NCBI RefSeq assembly: GCF_003144115.1
Contig: NW_020312018.1
Span: 62,001-126,000, forward strand
Source of the DNA: Tilletiopsis washingtonensis
Taxonomy: Eukaryota; Basidiomycota; Exobasidiomycetes; Entylomatales
Length of the DNA: 64,000 bases
Direction of reading: 5' to 3'
Shown: piece after piece, positions 45,180 to 56,567 of the stretch
Numbering within the stretch: the stretch's first letter is position 1
Layout of the letters: the number at the start of each line of letters is the position of its first letter
Program-made: the position numbers and the translations under genes
The notes under the pieces: model-generated
Databases searched by the model: none
What the model was told of the DNA's origin: nothing
Seen by the model: only the letters and a program-made list of their open reading frames with translations

Positions 45180-46385
45180 ATGTACGCCACCGACGACATC
45201 ATCGACGGCCGCGCCGTGCACCCCAGCCAGTCGCTCATCAGCCAGAGCAAGGTGCAGAAGTCCGAGCCCGCCATCTACGGCGGCCAGGAGTACGCCACGA
45301 TGCAGCCGTACGAGGGCCGCGACGAGCCCTACACCACGCAGCCGTACATCGAGGGCCGCGACGAGTACGTCGTGATCCAGCCCTACGAGGGCCGCGACGT
45401 GCAGGAGTCGCTCGAGCTCCCGGTGCGCCGCGACGGCGACGCGTCCTTCCTGCAACCCGATCGCCGTCAGGAGCCCTCCACGGGAGGCAATGACGACGGG
45501 CCAAACCATCGCCGTCGTCAGGAGCAGTCGCCGCTTCGCCGCGAGGACGATAATGCGCCAGTTCTCAACGGCCGCCAGGAGCACACGCATCCTATCGGAG
45601 GCCATGTTCCTCGCCGTCGTCAGGAGTACTCGACGCAGCCGGCCATCAACGGCCGCGATGAGGTCTACTACATCCAGCCGGCCACGGAGCGCCGCGACGA
45701 GGTCTACTATATCCAGCCGGCCACGGAGCGCCGCGACGAGTTCTACTCGACGCAGCCGTACGTCGAGGGCCGCGCCGACCTGCCCAAGCGCCCCCCTTAC
45801 GGCCGTTCGGACGCCTCGGAGCAGCCCGCCAGTGGCCGCTACATGGACATCTCGCACCTCGCTCTGCCTCGCCAGGAGTACTCGACGCAGCCGTACATCG
45901 AAGGCCGCTCGGGTCTTTCCAAGCGTCCGGTCACGGGCCGCCCCGGCCTCTCCACCCGTCCCTCCCGCGGCGGCCGCTACACGGGCGCGAGCTTTTCGCA
46001 GATGGCTCTGCCCCGTCAGGAATACACGCCGCAGCCATTCGACGGCCGCGACTACTCCACGGAGGCCGTCATCAACGGCCGCGACTACAATACGGAGCCT
46101 GTGATCAACGGCCGCTCCCTTCTGTCGCCCGAAGGAGAGCTCAACCTGCGCGACCTTATCTACAGCCGCGACCTCGACAGCGAAGTGTACGCTGCCCGTT
46201 CCCCGCTGTCGACGCGCATCGGCGCGCGCGAGCTCGCTGACGGCCCGACGCTGTACATCATCGGCCAGCACGAGCCGGAGGACGCACACGTTGCTCGCCG
46301 CTCGCAGGGCCACGAGGCCCGCGGCGGCACCCTGCACACCATCACGCGTGCGCCCGGCACCGAGTACCAGCATGTGCTCAACTGA
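45180..46385 (+). CDS. Repeat precursor of about 20 Arg-ended units (candidate KEP), start uncertain
   Basis: This is an unknown family. From the first ATG it encodes 401 aa made almost wholly of 11-16 residue units, each ending in GR, RR or RRR. Typical units are DEPYTTQPYIEGR, QEYSTQPAINGR and DEFYSTQPYVEGR, and two identical copies of DEVYYIQPATERR are encoded by near-identical 39-bp DNA (45657-45695 and 45696-45734). The consensus is [DQ]E-x-Y-x-x-QP-x-x-x-[GR]R, and KR sites (LPKRPP, LSKRPV) add further cuts. No signal peptide follows the ATG at 45180. The same frame is open upstream and holds the motif GRAVHPS both before and after that ATG, so the real start is probably further upstream, perhaps in another exon. 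Processing by Kex2 is inference. Confidence 0.65.
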   Translation: MYATDDIIDGRAVHPSQSLISQSKVQKSEPAIYGGQEYATMQPYEGRDEPYTTQPYIEGRDEYVVIQPYEGRDVQESLELPVRRDGDASFLQPDRRQEPSTGGNDDGPNHRRRQEQSPLRREDDNAPVLNGRQEHTHPIGGHVPRRRQEYSTQPAINGRDEVYYIQPATERRDEVYYIQPATERRDEFYSTQPYVEGRADLPKRPPYGRSDASEQPASGRYMDISHLALPRQEYSTQPYIEGRSGLSKRPVTGRPGLSTRPSRGGRYTGASFSQMALPRQEYTPQPFDGRDYSTEAVINGRDYNTEPVINGRSLLSPEGELNLRDLIYSRDLDSEVYAARSPLSTRIGARELADGPTLYIIGQHEPEDAHVARRSQGHEARGGTLHTITRAPGTEYQHVLN

Positions 46386-46638
46386 GCAGCCGCCGCGGCT
46401 GCACACATTCATGACCTCTCACGACCGTCCTCAACGCCTGCTGGTGTTAGAACTAGCCGTTCCTCCGTACGAGTCCCTTCCCCTCCACCAAGGCGCGGCA
46501 CTCCCACTCTCCCACCTCAGACGCTTCAACGCTCGTCACTCACCCTTCCTCGTCCGCGCCACACACTCCTTCTGTCACCCTTCTCGCGTCTCGGGCGCTG
46601 CTGTCGACTGATCATCGAATTGTATGCGCTTCGTCCCT

Positions 46639-47946
46639 TCACTCCTGCATGCCCAGGCAACGCTCGACCATTGCGCGCTCCTGCTTGCGCATCTCCATCA
46701 CCGTCACGATGAGCGAGGCGACGGGCTCGGGAGCGACGGCGTCCGCAGCTGGGACGACTGGCTCGCCAGCGCCGTCTGCGCTCGGGCTCTTGTGTGATGG
46801 CGGAGCTGCATGCTGCTCAGCCGCCGGATTGGTCGTGCCGGCGCTGGCTTCGACTGAAGGCGTGAACTCCGGAAAGAGCGGAGGCAAACGGCGGATGAGG
46901 CTCCGTGAGCTTGTAGCATCTACAGCGGCTGCGCCAGCCTGCGCGAAGAGCGGAGCGCGCTTGAGCTTGGTGTGCGCCTGCGCGGCCTCCTCCAGGCCCG
47001 GCACTCGCTCGTGCGCAAGAGACGTAGGCAGCGCAACGGCGCGAGGCGCCCGTGCACGATGGTGCACGGGAAACGCGGGACGACGAGTCTGCTCCGCCGG
47101 CGCCGCGGCGTGCGAGCCCGGCAGTAAGCTCTGCAGAAGGCGTCTTGCACGAGGCTGGGCCGCGGCCAGCGCAATGTCGAGGACCTCGCTGTGCGTCGCG
47201 GCCTGCTGCGGCTCGGGCGAGGCTAGAGCCGAGAGAGGCACGGTGTGCACCATGCCGCGCCCAAGCCGGCGCGACGGCCACGCTGCAGTCTCGAGCTCCT
47301 CTACATCCGAGCTTAGCTCTGGCGACACCGATTCGCGAAGCTCGAGGTTGTCCGAGCGCACCTTGGGACGCTTGTCCTCGGGCTCAGGACTGCCGAGCAA
47401 GGATGCTTCGCGTGCTCGAGCGCCGCGAAGCGGCTGCCGACGTACCGCACGCTCCGGCTCGGGCTCGGGGCGACGGCGCTTCTCGCGGCGCAGCGGCGGA
47501 CGGCCGATGGTCTGCTCCTCGATGGTGGTCCAGTCCGGCTGCGCCAGGAGCCGGCGGCGCTGCTCTGCTACGTCGACGAGCGGCGTGTTGACACGCTGCG
47601 GCGCGCCCAGTGCCGGGAAGCTGTGCGTCCAGCCCTCGTCGTCGCCATAGCTGGTCGAGGCAAACGGGCTGGGCGCGATGTTCTCGTCGATGTATGCGTC
47701 GCTGTCGCGCGAGTCGGCGCGAGCACGACCGCGGCCGCGCTGCTGCGCGGAACTGCCGCGGCGAGCGCGGTAGACGCGGTGGCTGACGAAAGAGGTGTTC
47801 AGCGGAGTCCAGCACTGCACGGCCTGGACATCCGCATGCATCCTCCATCGAGCTGCCCGCCGTGGTGCCGCTCCTCTGCAGATCCGTTGCCCTGGCCCGT
47901 AGCTGCACGCGCTTGCTCACTTGCCCCCGCCGACGTAGTTGGCCAT
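46639..47946 (-). CDS. Conserved-looking fungal protein of unknown function
   Basis: It encodes 389 aa in two exons: 47921-47946 (26 nt, MANYVGGG) and 46639-47782, joined in phase to read GGGNHRVYRARRG. An N-terminal region has DENIAPSPFAS and QRRRLLAQPDWTTIEEQ. This resembles a short motif (an RRxLL-x-x-DW type segment after a DEN/PSP stretch) that I associate with uncharacterised fungal proteins, from memory only. The rest is charged and disordered, with basic clusters (RREKRRRPEPEPER, DKRPKVR) that suggest nuclear location. The end is a helix, MRKQERAMVERCLGMQE. No catalytic motif is seen. It is head to head with the Nup192 gene. Confidence 0.7.
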
Positions 47947-48427
47947 CGTGCGCTGATCGATGCTCAGAGGCCGACGGCGGAGAGGTGGGTGTGGATGTGC
48001 AGTGCGGCTGCCGCGAGCGGCGAGTGAGGGATTGCGACGGCAACAGCCATGCTTCCGCGCCTGGCAGACTGGTCGTGAGCCGAAGGCGCAGGTGGGAGTG
48101 GGGGGCGAAGCGGGGCGCGCTCGAGGTGGAGGTGCCAAGGGGTCCAGGCGCGCGAGAGCGACGGCGGCGCAACGCGTCGTGCCCGGCGTGCCTCTGCGAA
48201 AGTCGCCGCCTCGCCTGCTCGTCGTCTCGCACGGCTGCACAACCTGAACGCGCACCGCCGCTTCCTTCTTCTCACCATCCTCGCGTCTGGGCTCCCCACG
48301 TCCGCCTGCCCGACGCACTCTCTCCTCTGCTTTCCTCTACTGCAGACGCGCCATTTCGTTCCCGCTCGACTGATCACGTCCCTGCGCTCTCTGCCTCTGG
48401 CGCGCCGCCCGTCGCCCGCTGCCCGCC
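47947..48427. promoter_or_regulatory. Divergent promoter, 47946 gene / NUP192
   Basis: About 480 bases lie between the two starts. The part near NUP192 is pyrimidine-rich, like a leader. No known element was recognised. Confidence 0.4.
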
Positions 48428-51400
48428 ATGGCGGCCGCCTTCGTGCCCGCGCGCTTCGAGACGCTGCAGCGCACCATCCTCGGCGCCGTCGCCAGCCCGG
48501 CGCGTGTCGCCGGCTCGAACGAGTGGTTCGTCGCCATCGATCGCGCGCGCGCTGAGCTCGTCGACTTTGCCCGGCCGCGCCCGCCGAGCGATGCTGAGCG
48601 GAGGGAGATCGAGGGCGGTGAGTGTGGGATGCGGGTGTGATGGTGTCATGCGCGGCCAGGACGGCGAGCAGACACCTCCAGCTCGTGGACGCGGTTGTCG
48701 CGCTGACACTCGTCTCAACAGGCAAAGTCACCATCGAGGGCGTGGCACACTCGCTCAATGCCGACTTCGCACAGCAGACGCTGCTGCTCGCACGCACGCT
48801 GCAGGTCTCGGAGCGCTACGCCGCCTCGCTGCTGCAGGCCGGCCTCGCCGGTCGGGCGCGCTGGGGCCGCGGCGCCGTCGAAGTGGCCTGCATCCTCTAC
48901 CACCGCGAGCGCCTGGCGCTCATCAGCTGCCTCAAGGAGCTGGTGCGCGGCGCCATGACGCTGCCGCACGAAGATGATGCGGCGGCACGGAAGCTCGGCG
49001 CTCAGATGCTGCAGCTGGCAGAGTCGCTGGTCGCGACCGAGGTCGAGCTGTCCGCTGGCTCCAAAGCCAAGGGCTCGTTCACGGCCCGCGTGCTGCAGGA
49101 GATTGACGCCGTGAAGAAGGGCATTCAGACGCTGTCTGCCTCCAACGAGGCAGTCGGCGCCTCAGAGTCGCTCGAGATGATGCACCGCGAGCGCCGCGAG
49201 CTGGGCCACCTGCTCTACCTCTGCGCGGTCGCGCGGCTCTTGCCGACAGAGTTCATCACCGCCTGTGTCAACTGGCTTGCCGACAAGAGCGAGGACAAGG
49301 ACGCGCTGACCTTCTACATCCTCACGACGCTCCTTGCGCTGCTCGAGCCCGTCGAGGGCCGCGACTTTGACATCGAGGACTCCGACCTGATCAAGCTCAA
49401 CAAGGAGATTGTCACGCGGCAATGGGCACTGCCAGAGCTGCAGAGCGTCGCGCAGCTGCAGTGGTCGCTCCTCATCGCCACGCAGAGCTTCGGCAGCGTG
49501 CTGCAGATGACCGAGGACAAGCTGCAGACGCTCGTCATCGGTGCAATTGCCGGGTCCGGCTCGGCGGGCAAGTCAAAGCGCGGCGATGCCTTCGTGTTCC
49601 TCGTCACACGCGCACTGGCCTTCCGGCAGCGCGCGATTGACGCCGTCGACGGCGAGGACGAGGTGGGCGAGGCAGAGGCCTCGCAGCCGTCGTTCAGCGC
49701 CGAGGAGGAGGTCGACGCCGAGTTCCAGGAGTACATCCTGACTCAGGTGCAGGACCTCGTGCTGCGCGTCACCTCGGTGATGCTGCCGTTCCTGCGCAAG
49801 CTGCAGCGCGCAGAGGAGGATGCAGCCTTTTCGCCGCACCGCAGCGCACTGCGCAGCGGCGGCGAGCCACAAGAGCGCCGCTACGACATCGAGGCGCTGT
49901 TTGACCTCGTTGCGCTGCTGTGCCGCGGGCGGCCCGAAGCAGGCCTGCCGTTCTGGCTTGGCCCGGCCGGCAAGGGCACGCGCTTCCTCGCCTGGGCTGT
50001 GGACGTGCGCGAGCATGGGCATCAGCGTGCTCTGCTCGAGATGCTCGCTGCGCTTGCGGCGGGCCCGCAGAGCGCGTGGCATGCGCACAGCCTGCTATCG
50101 TCCGACGACGGCGTGCTCGGCCACGCCGAGGGACGACTTGTCTCCTGGACGCGGCTCTTCGAGTGGATGCAGTACTACATCGACGCCATGCGTGGCCCGG
50201 GCTCCACGGGCCGCCCGTCTGTCGGCATGCCCGCCGAGGAGGTCGTGCTGCTGCGCGCCTTCCTGCGCCTGCTGCGCAATGTGGCGTTCTACAGCACGGC
50301 GACGCGCGAGGCCATCTACGAGAACACCAACTACGCGGCGATCCAGCGCCTCTTCTCGCTGTACATGTGCTTTGTGCCTCTTGAGCTCAAGGCGGCGATC
50401 CTCGACACGCTCGCCGCGTTTGCGCAGCCGTCGGGCTCCAGCGCAGCGCGCATCGTCGGCGATCTGTGGTCGATGCTCGAGGCCTTGCAGGTCATCGGGC
50501 CGTCAGGCGGCAACCGCGGCGGCGCATCGCGGCTCGCGCTCGGCGGCGGCGGCATGTTCGGCCTCAGCCGCGGGCCAGCGCAGGGCTTCGGCGGCGGCGT
50601 CGTGCAGGAGCTGGAGAACGTCGAGGTGCCGAACAGGCGCTACCCGGCGACCACCAGCTTCGTCAACTTCCTGCGCGCTCTCGTCCACGTCCCGTCGCCT
50701 GCTCGCGACGCCACGGGCCTCCTCGCGGCGCCGGAGGCGAACGCCGCCACGTTCGGCCGTGCGCCTTCGTCCTTCCAGAGCCTTGTGCTGAGCCTCGGAC
50801 AGGGGCACCGCACGCCTGGTCTGGACCCGTACGTCGCCTTCGTCGTCGACACCGTCCTGCTGCAGGCCTCCAGCCGCGACACGGCGAACGCGACAGACAT
50901 GTGGCGCATCAAGGCGGCCTGCCTCGGCTTCATCGAGCGCTGCCTGGTCTCTTACGACCTGATCGCACTCACTGCGGAGACGGACAATGGCCGCAAGGGC
51001 TCCTCAGATCCCGCCACGGTCACCGGCCTGCTGCTGCACCCTGCCTTCAATCTGATGAAGCGTTTGCTGACCAACACGTCGCTGCTCAAGGAGATCTTCA
51101 ACATCATCGCGCCGAGCGAGGACGCCGGCTTCGAGCTCATCAACAGCAACCGCGCCCGCACCCTCTTCCAGGCCAGCTGCGTGCGGCACGCCATGCGCAT
51201 CGTGCAGCGTGTGCTGCGCATCCAGGACCTCTTCCTGCAGGTGCTGCTGCCCATCTGCGCGGACGCCGCCGGCAGCGGCAGCTCCAGCATCGGCGGCGGT
51301 CAGTTCCCTTCTGTTGACGTCGCAGCTCGCGTTGGCCAGCTGGGCGCATACAACACGCTCGACACGCATCTGCTGCACGAGCACCGTGCCGTTGTCCAGA

Positions 51401-54400
51401 TCGCGCTGTACATCAACTGCCAGCGCGACGACATTGCGCTGCTGTCGGTGCGCCTGCTCGGCCTCATCGCGCGCAGCGCTGCATTCAGCGCGCTTGACCG
51501 CTTCGGCGAGATGGGCTACGGGCGCAAGATGAACCGCCTCGTTGGCCTTCTCGACATGATGAGCGAGTCAGACCGCGTGCGCGCCGGCTACGTCGAGCGC
51601 CTCGAGGCGGAAGGCGCAGACGACGTCGGTGCCTTTGCGCTCGAGAGCCTCACGTCGCTCGCTCTGGAGGAGGACGACCCGTCTGCGCAGCTCGGCGGCG
51701 ATCTGGAAGGTCTTGCGGCTCCGCAAGTCGATGCCAGCGAGACTATCCGTCTCGCGATCCTCGACCTTCTGCTCGCCAACACGACGCAAAGCAAGGCCTC
51801 GCCGAACGTCGCGCACCTCATCCTCGGCTTTGACCTGCGCGCATCGGCAGATGCCAACTCGCAGGTGATCCCGGACCCCGACTCTCCCGACACACCACGG
51901 GGCACGCTGCACTCCATCCTTGCGATGCTGCGCCCGGCCTCCGCCGGCAGCGTCTCGCTGGCTGACCGCGCGCCTGCACTGGCGGAGAAGTGCCAGGCTC
52001 TTGTGGCCCAGCTCTGCAAGCACCCATTCTCGAGTGCCGCCACGCTGCGCTACTTGCGGACGCGCGAGGACTTCTACGTCAAGCAGCTGCGCAGCGCCGC
52101 CTTTGTGCCCGCAGAGCGCTCGACTGGCGAGGGCGTGCTGGGCGAGGTCGTCTTTGCGGACGGAGGGCGTCTGGCCTCGTCGGTCGATGCGCTCATCGCG
52201 TCGCTCCGCACCCGCGCGCACCTGCTCGACGGCGTCGCGCTCGAGCTGCACACCCTCTCGAACGGTAACATGCAGGCCGCAGCTGCCCGCCTGGTTGCCG
52301 TTCTCTTCGGCACCAGCGCGGTGAGCGGCGTGTCCGGCCTCACTGCGCAGGACGACGAGGACGAGAGCTTGCTTGAGGACGACGGATACCTGCCCTCTCA
52401 GGGCGCGCAGGGATCCGCAGCCGGCTTCGAGCAGCGCGGACTGCGCATCCTCGAGCTGCTGCAGAGCCTCGATTTCGAGTGGCACGACGAGCGCGAAGCT
52501 CTCGGAGCTGAGCTCTCGCTTCTCGCGAACATCGACATTGCGCAGGCACGCCGGCCTGACGGCGAGGCCCTTCGCGAGTTCGACGTTGGCGCGACACTGG
52601 CACTGCTTGGCGCCACACGTCGCGAGCTCGAGCGCCGCGGCGAGATGGTCGAGCCGCGGCAACGGGCGGCCTTTGAGCGGGAAGCCGCCATGGTGCTGCA
52701 GTTCGTCAGCGCTCGCAATGCCCTGCGCGCAATCGCACACGCCCGACGCACGGCCATGCAGGCCTGGCGCCACGCGCTCGACATGGTGCTGGCCCGCGCC
52801 GCGCACCTCTTCCGGCCCGACATGCATGGCGTGGTGGTCTTCGACTGCCTGGCCGCGCTGCTGCCGCGCCTCTCTGGGCCGTCGCCCGAGGCAGACCCCG
52901 CGCTGGGCGATCTCGTCGCTGGCGCTGTGCTGGGTCTGCTCACGAGCCTGCGCCTTCACCGTGCTAGCACCAGCTCCGCTGCTGCGGCGCTCGAGACGGA
53001 CGGACCGGATGAGCTGCCGATCGACCGCCTCGTCACCACGCTCCGCGCTCTGCTGGCCGCTCTCGTGCGCCCTGGCACCTCCATCCTCGCTCGCGGCAAC
53101 CTCTACACCGCCCTCATCAACTACCTGCAGCTTGTTCGCTCGGACCCGAGTGCTGAAGGCGACGGAGCTGCGCTGGACAACATGACGGACGATGCCGGCT
53201 CTGTCTCGTTCATCGACGGCGACTTTGACGACGCTGCATCGCTCGGTGGCAGCGTCAGCGCGCGGCTGGGCACGTCGTCCGTCGCCGAGACTCGCACACG
53301 CGCTCTGGTCGCCTCGCACCTGGACCGCCTCGTCCCGATCCTTGCGCGCGATGCGCTCGACGCCATCGACATCTGGCGGACAGTCGTGTACACGCTCTGT
53401 GACAAGCTATCGGCGCTCGAGACCAAGCCCAGCCGCTCAAGCGGCAGCAGCGGTCCGAATGCACGGGCGCTCGAGATCCTAAGCCGGCAAGGCTTCCTCA
53501 AGACGTTCGTTGCCGGCCTTCGCGACATGGACATGGCCCTGCAAGAGGTGTTGCGGCCGGATCCCTCGAGCCTGAATGCGCTGTACGTCTATGGCGCACA
53601 GCTCGCCTTCTTCAGCCGGCTGGCGCAGTCGCGGGCCGGCGCAGAGCGGCTCATCGAGGCGCGCATTTTCGAGGTGCTCGCCCAGGCCGACCACCTCTCG
53701 GCACGACCAGAGCAGGACCAGCACTTTGTCGACCTCGACAGCTTCCTGCCTGCGGCCATGGAGCGGTACGACGCGCTGCTCACGCCGGCGCTGCAGCTGT
53801 GCGTGGCGACGCTGTCGAGCACGTCGCAGCGGCACGCGCGCGCTCTGGCTCCCGCGAGTGCCAAGGCGAACGGCGCCTTCTCTTCCTCGTCGTCTGCGCC
53901 TCGGCAAGCACTCGCTTTTATCGAGGCGCACCGCACGACGCTGCTCACGGTGCTCAAGGTGCCGACGGCCGACACGACGAGCCTGGCCGCCATCTCGCAG
54001 GCGCAGCTGCTCGTTGCCATGTTCGTCTTCATCCTCCCCGCGCTCGACGACGATGCGCTGGCACCCGGTAGCCCGCTGGCCGGCTTCCACTCGGCCGTGC
54101 TTGCGCTGGCCGCCAGCTTCCTGCACGTGTCGGCTTGGCGCGAGCGGGTGCTGCCGCAGACCGAGGCTGAGCGCGAGGACGCCACGCGCATCTTCCTGGC
54201 GCCCGGCCAGCAGGGTGCGATGGAGGAGGACAGCGTCTTTGACACCTCTGCGCGCGTCGTCGTGGGCCGCCTGACAGCGTCGCTGCTGGCATATCTCGAG
54301 CTTGCGAGCGAAACGCGCGGCCGCCCGGACACGACTCGGGAAGCAGGCGCGATGCGACTGCGTGTGCGTCCGTGCCTCACCGCCGCACTACAGGCGCAAG

Positions 54401-55267
54401 GCTGGCGCGGCGGGCAGGACCGGTACGACGACGAGACCTCGCGCTTCGGCGCTGGCGGCGCACACCTACGCTCCGCCGGCAGCTCGGTACCGGGCCTCGG
54501 CAGCTGTCTGGCCGCCCTCGAGGAGCAGGTCACTGGCCTGGATCGCGATCTGCAGGGCATCGACTCGAGCAGCGCAATGCTCGAGCAGCCCGACGCTGTC
54601 ACACTCCAGGAGTGGGATGAGGTGAGCTTCGCACGTAGCCTCCGCCGCAGGATTATGCTGACTTCTCCGCTTCGCAGATCGTCCGAGACGTGCTCGGCAG
54701 CGAGGAGCTCGAGCTCAGCCTTGGACCGGCGCAGCGCCGCACCCTGGCGATTCGCGAGCTCAAGCAGCGGCGCATCCTCATGCGCTCGTCCGCACTGGCC
54801 AAGCTTGGTGAGTGCAAAACGGCGCTGGACAGCAGTGAAGCTCAGCACTGACTCCTCGCTCTACAGACGGCGTCGAGCTGCTCCTCGTGCTGCTCTACCG
54901 GCACTTTGAGTACTACCTCTCGCTGCCGCCGAGCGCGCTGCGCCTCTCGCTCGTCGACCCGGCAGCAGCAGCATCGCGGCGCGCCGGCAGCACGCTCTTC
55001 TCGGCGTCGACGCGCGGCGGCGAGTCGGTGAGCGGCATCGGCAGCGGCGCAGCTGCCAACAGCAGCAGCAGCAGCAACGACCAGGCGGCGCTGGTGCGCG
55101 ACGGCCTGGCGATGGTGTCGCGCGTGCTGGAGCGCCTCGAGCCTGTGCTGCTCGAGCTGGCCAATGCGCCGCTGCCGCGCGCAAAGGAGCGCTGCAGCTT
55201 CATCCAGATGGCCGGCCGCCGCCTCGTCGGCACGCTGCAGCAGAAGGCCGAGCAACTAGAGCTCTGA
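48428..55267 (+). CDS. NUP192: Inner-ring nucleoporin Nup192/Nup205
   Basis: It is a giant alpha-helical solenoid scaffold of the nuclear pore inner ring. Exons are 48428-48617, 48722-54621, 54678-54807 and 54867-55267, giving 2206 aa in frame. It starts MAAAFVPARFETLQRTILGA. The N-terminal D1-like region has LNADFAQQTLLLARTLQVSE and the CILYHRERLALISCLKEL helix. Later segments typical of the family include RDFDIEDSDLIKLNKEI, LLRAFLRLLRNVAFYS, AILDTLAAFAQPSG, MWRIKAACLGFIERCLVSYD and LRNPAF-like LLLHPAFNLMKRLLTNTSLL. The C-terminus holds LLVLLYRHFEYYL and ends AEQLEL-stop. The 5.9 kb exon is by far the longest in the window, in contrast to the finely split neighbouring genes. Confidence 0.93.
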
Positions 55268-55364
55268 GGCACCCTACGTAATGCACACATCTTCTTCACG
55301 GCCGAGTGCATGCGCCGTGCGGCCGTGGCAGGTATCGAAGGCTCTAGATTGCGCCACGCATTCC

Positions 55365-56107
55365 TCACAGCTTGTCCGACAGCACCATGGGCGCCTCGAC
55401 CTCCTTGCGCTTCTCCTCGCCGCACAGCGCCTCGACGATGGCGAGCGCAAAGGCGAAGACGGTGCCGGGGCCGCGGCTAAGCCGTGCTTGGGTGAGCCAG
55501 GCCTAGCGGAAGCGGCGCAGAGCTGTGCCTGCTGCTATGCAGCCACTCACCTGGTGATCAGCTTCTCCGCGACGACGACTCTGTCCTCCTTGTACTGCGC
55601 ACGCCGGCTATCAGCACAGCAGCAGGCGTGACGGGCACAGGCGGCACTCACGCGGTAGTCGCTCGAGAGCTGGTCCTTGACGCTCGGATGGCTGGTGATG
55701 GCGCTGTCAGGCGCGATGTTGGCGGCCTTGATGGCGAGCGAGCCGGCACAGATGGCGGCGACGACCTTGCCCTTGCCGTACGCGGCCGAGAGCAGCTTCT
55801 GCACGTCCTCGTTGGCCGAGATGGTCGCCGCGCCGTCGTTGCCGCCGGGCACGATGAGTGCGTCGTACTCGAGGCCCTTGCCGCCGGCGAGGTCGGGCAG
55901 GCGCAGGTCGGGCGCAATGCGCACGCCGCGGCTGCACGTCGCCAGCGCAGCGCCGTGCGGCTCGCCGCCGCTCTCGCTGCTCTGCGACGACGAGCCGACG
56001 TAGACGCTCTGCACGCGCACGCCGGCACGCGCGAGCACGTCGTACGTGGCGACGAACTCGGTCTCCTCGGTGCCCTGGGCCAGAAAGATGAGGGCGCTGG
56101 GTGCCAT
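55365..56107 (-). CDS. DJ-1/PARK7-family protein
   Basis: This is a small cytosolic class I glutamine-amidotransferase-like protein. DJ-1 proteins guard against oxidative stress and reactive carbonyls (glyoxalase III or deglycase activity has been reported). It starts [20 protein letters not shown], with the conserved Glu early on. [13 protein letters not shown] follows, then the nucleophile elbow [12 protein letters not shown] with the reactive Cys, and SHPSVKDQL. Three exons are needed; the first is 55652-56107. The joins rebuild [13 protein letters not shown] and [11 protein letters not shown], which match animal DJ-1 closely. It ends VLSDKL-stop. It is head to head with a peroxiredoxin. 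Confidence 0.93.
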
Positions 56108-56567
56108 GTTGGGTGGGGTGGATGTGGTGGAGAAGCAAGCTGCGCGCGGTGCCAGCAGCCGCTCTTGTGCCTCGACGATAGCGATAGCCGCGCCCGCCGA
56201 ATCGGAATGCGGGGCCTGTGCGGCAGAAGCACTCGCAATCTCGGGGCTCGCGGCTTGGGCGGACCGGCGGCGTGCTGCTAGCCGCAAGTAGCGTGGGCCG
56301 GCGGCGCAACGAGCGGAGTGTGCGCTTCCCCAGATGCGTGTGAGGTGGCAGCGAGGGCGCCTCCACATGGCGGGGATGGCGGTGCATCACGTGCTCGCCT
56401 CAGCCACGGCGCACGGCCTCTCGCCGAAGGCCGACGACGGCCGGCCGCCTCGGCAGCTCGACGGTGGCTTGCGCCGCTTGATGGGATCGCCGCATGGCCG
56501 CTCATTCCTTCTCGTCCACCATCACACGCATCTCACCACCCTCGCAAACCCCACACAACTCGCAAGC
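56108..56567. promoter_or_regulatory. Shared promoter of two redox-defence genes (DJ-1 / peroxiredoxin)
   Basis: These 460 bases separate the two ATGs. One CACGTG (56388-56393) is visible and no TGACTCA or TTAGTAA AP-1 site was found. Co-regulation is inferred from the arrangement and from the related roles. Confidence 0.4.

Noticed and set aside
45180-46385. Repeat protein as a confirmed dikaritin-type RiPP precursor
   Set aside because: No signal peptide is visible at the modelled start, no classical YxIG core is present and no UstY/DUF3328 or tyrosinase gene is in the window. It is kept only as a candidate processed repeat protein.
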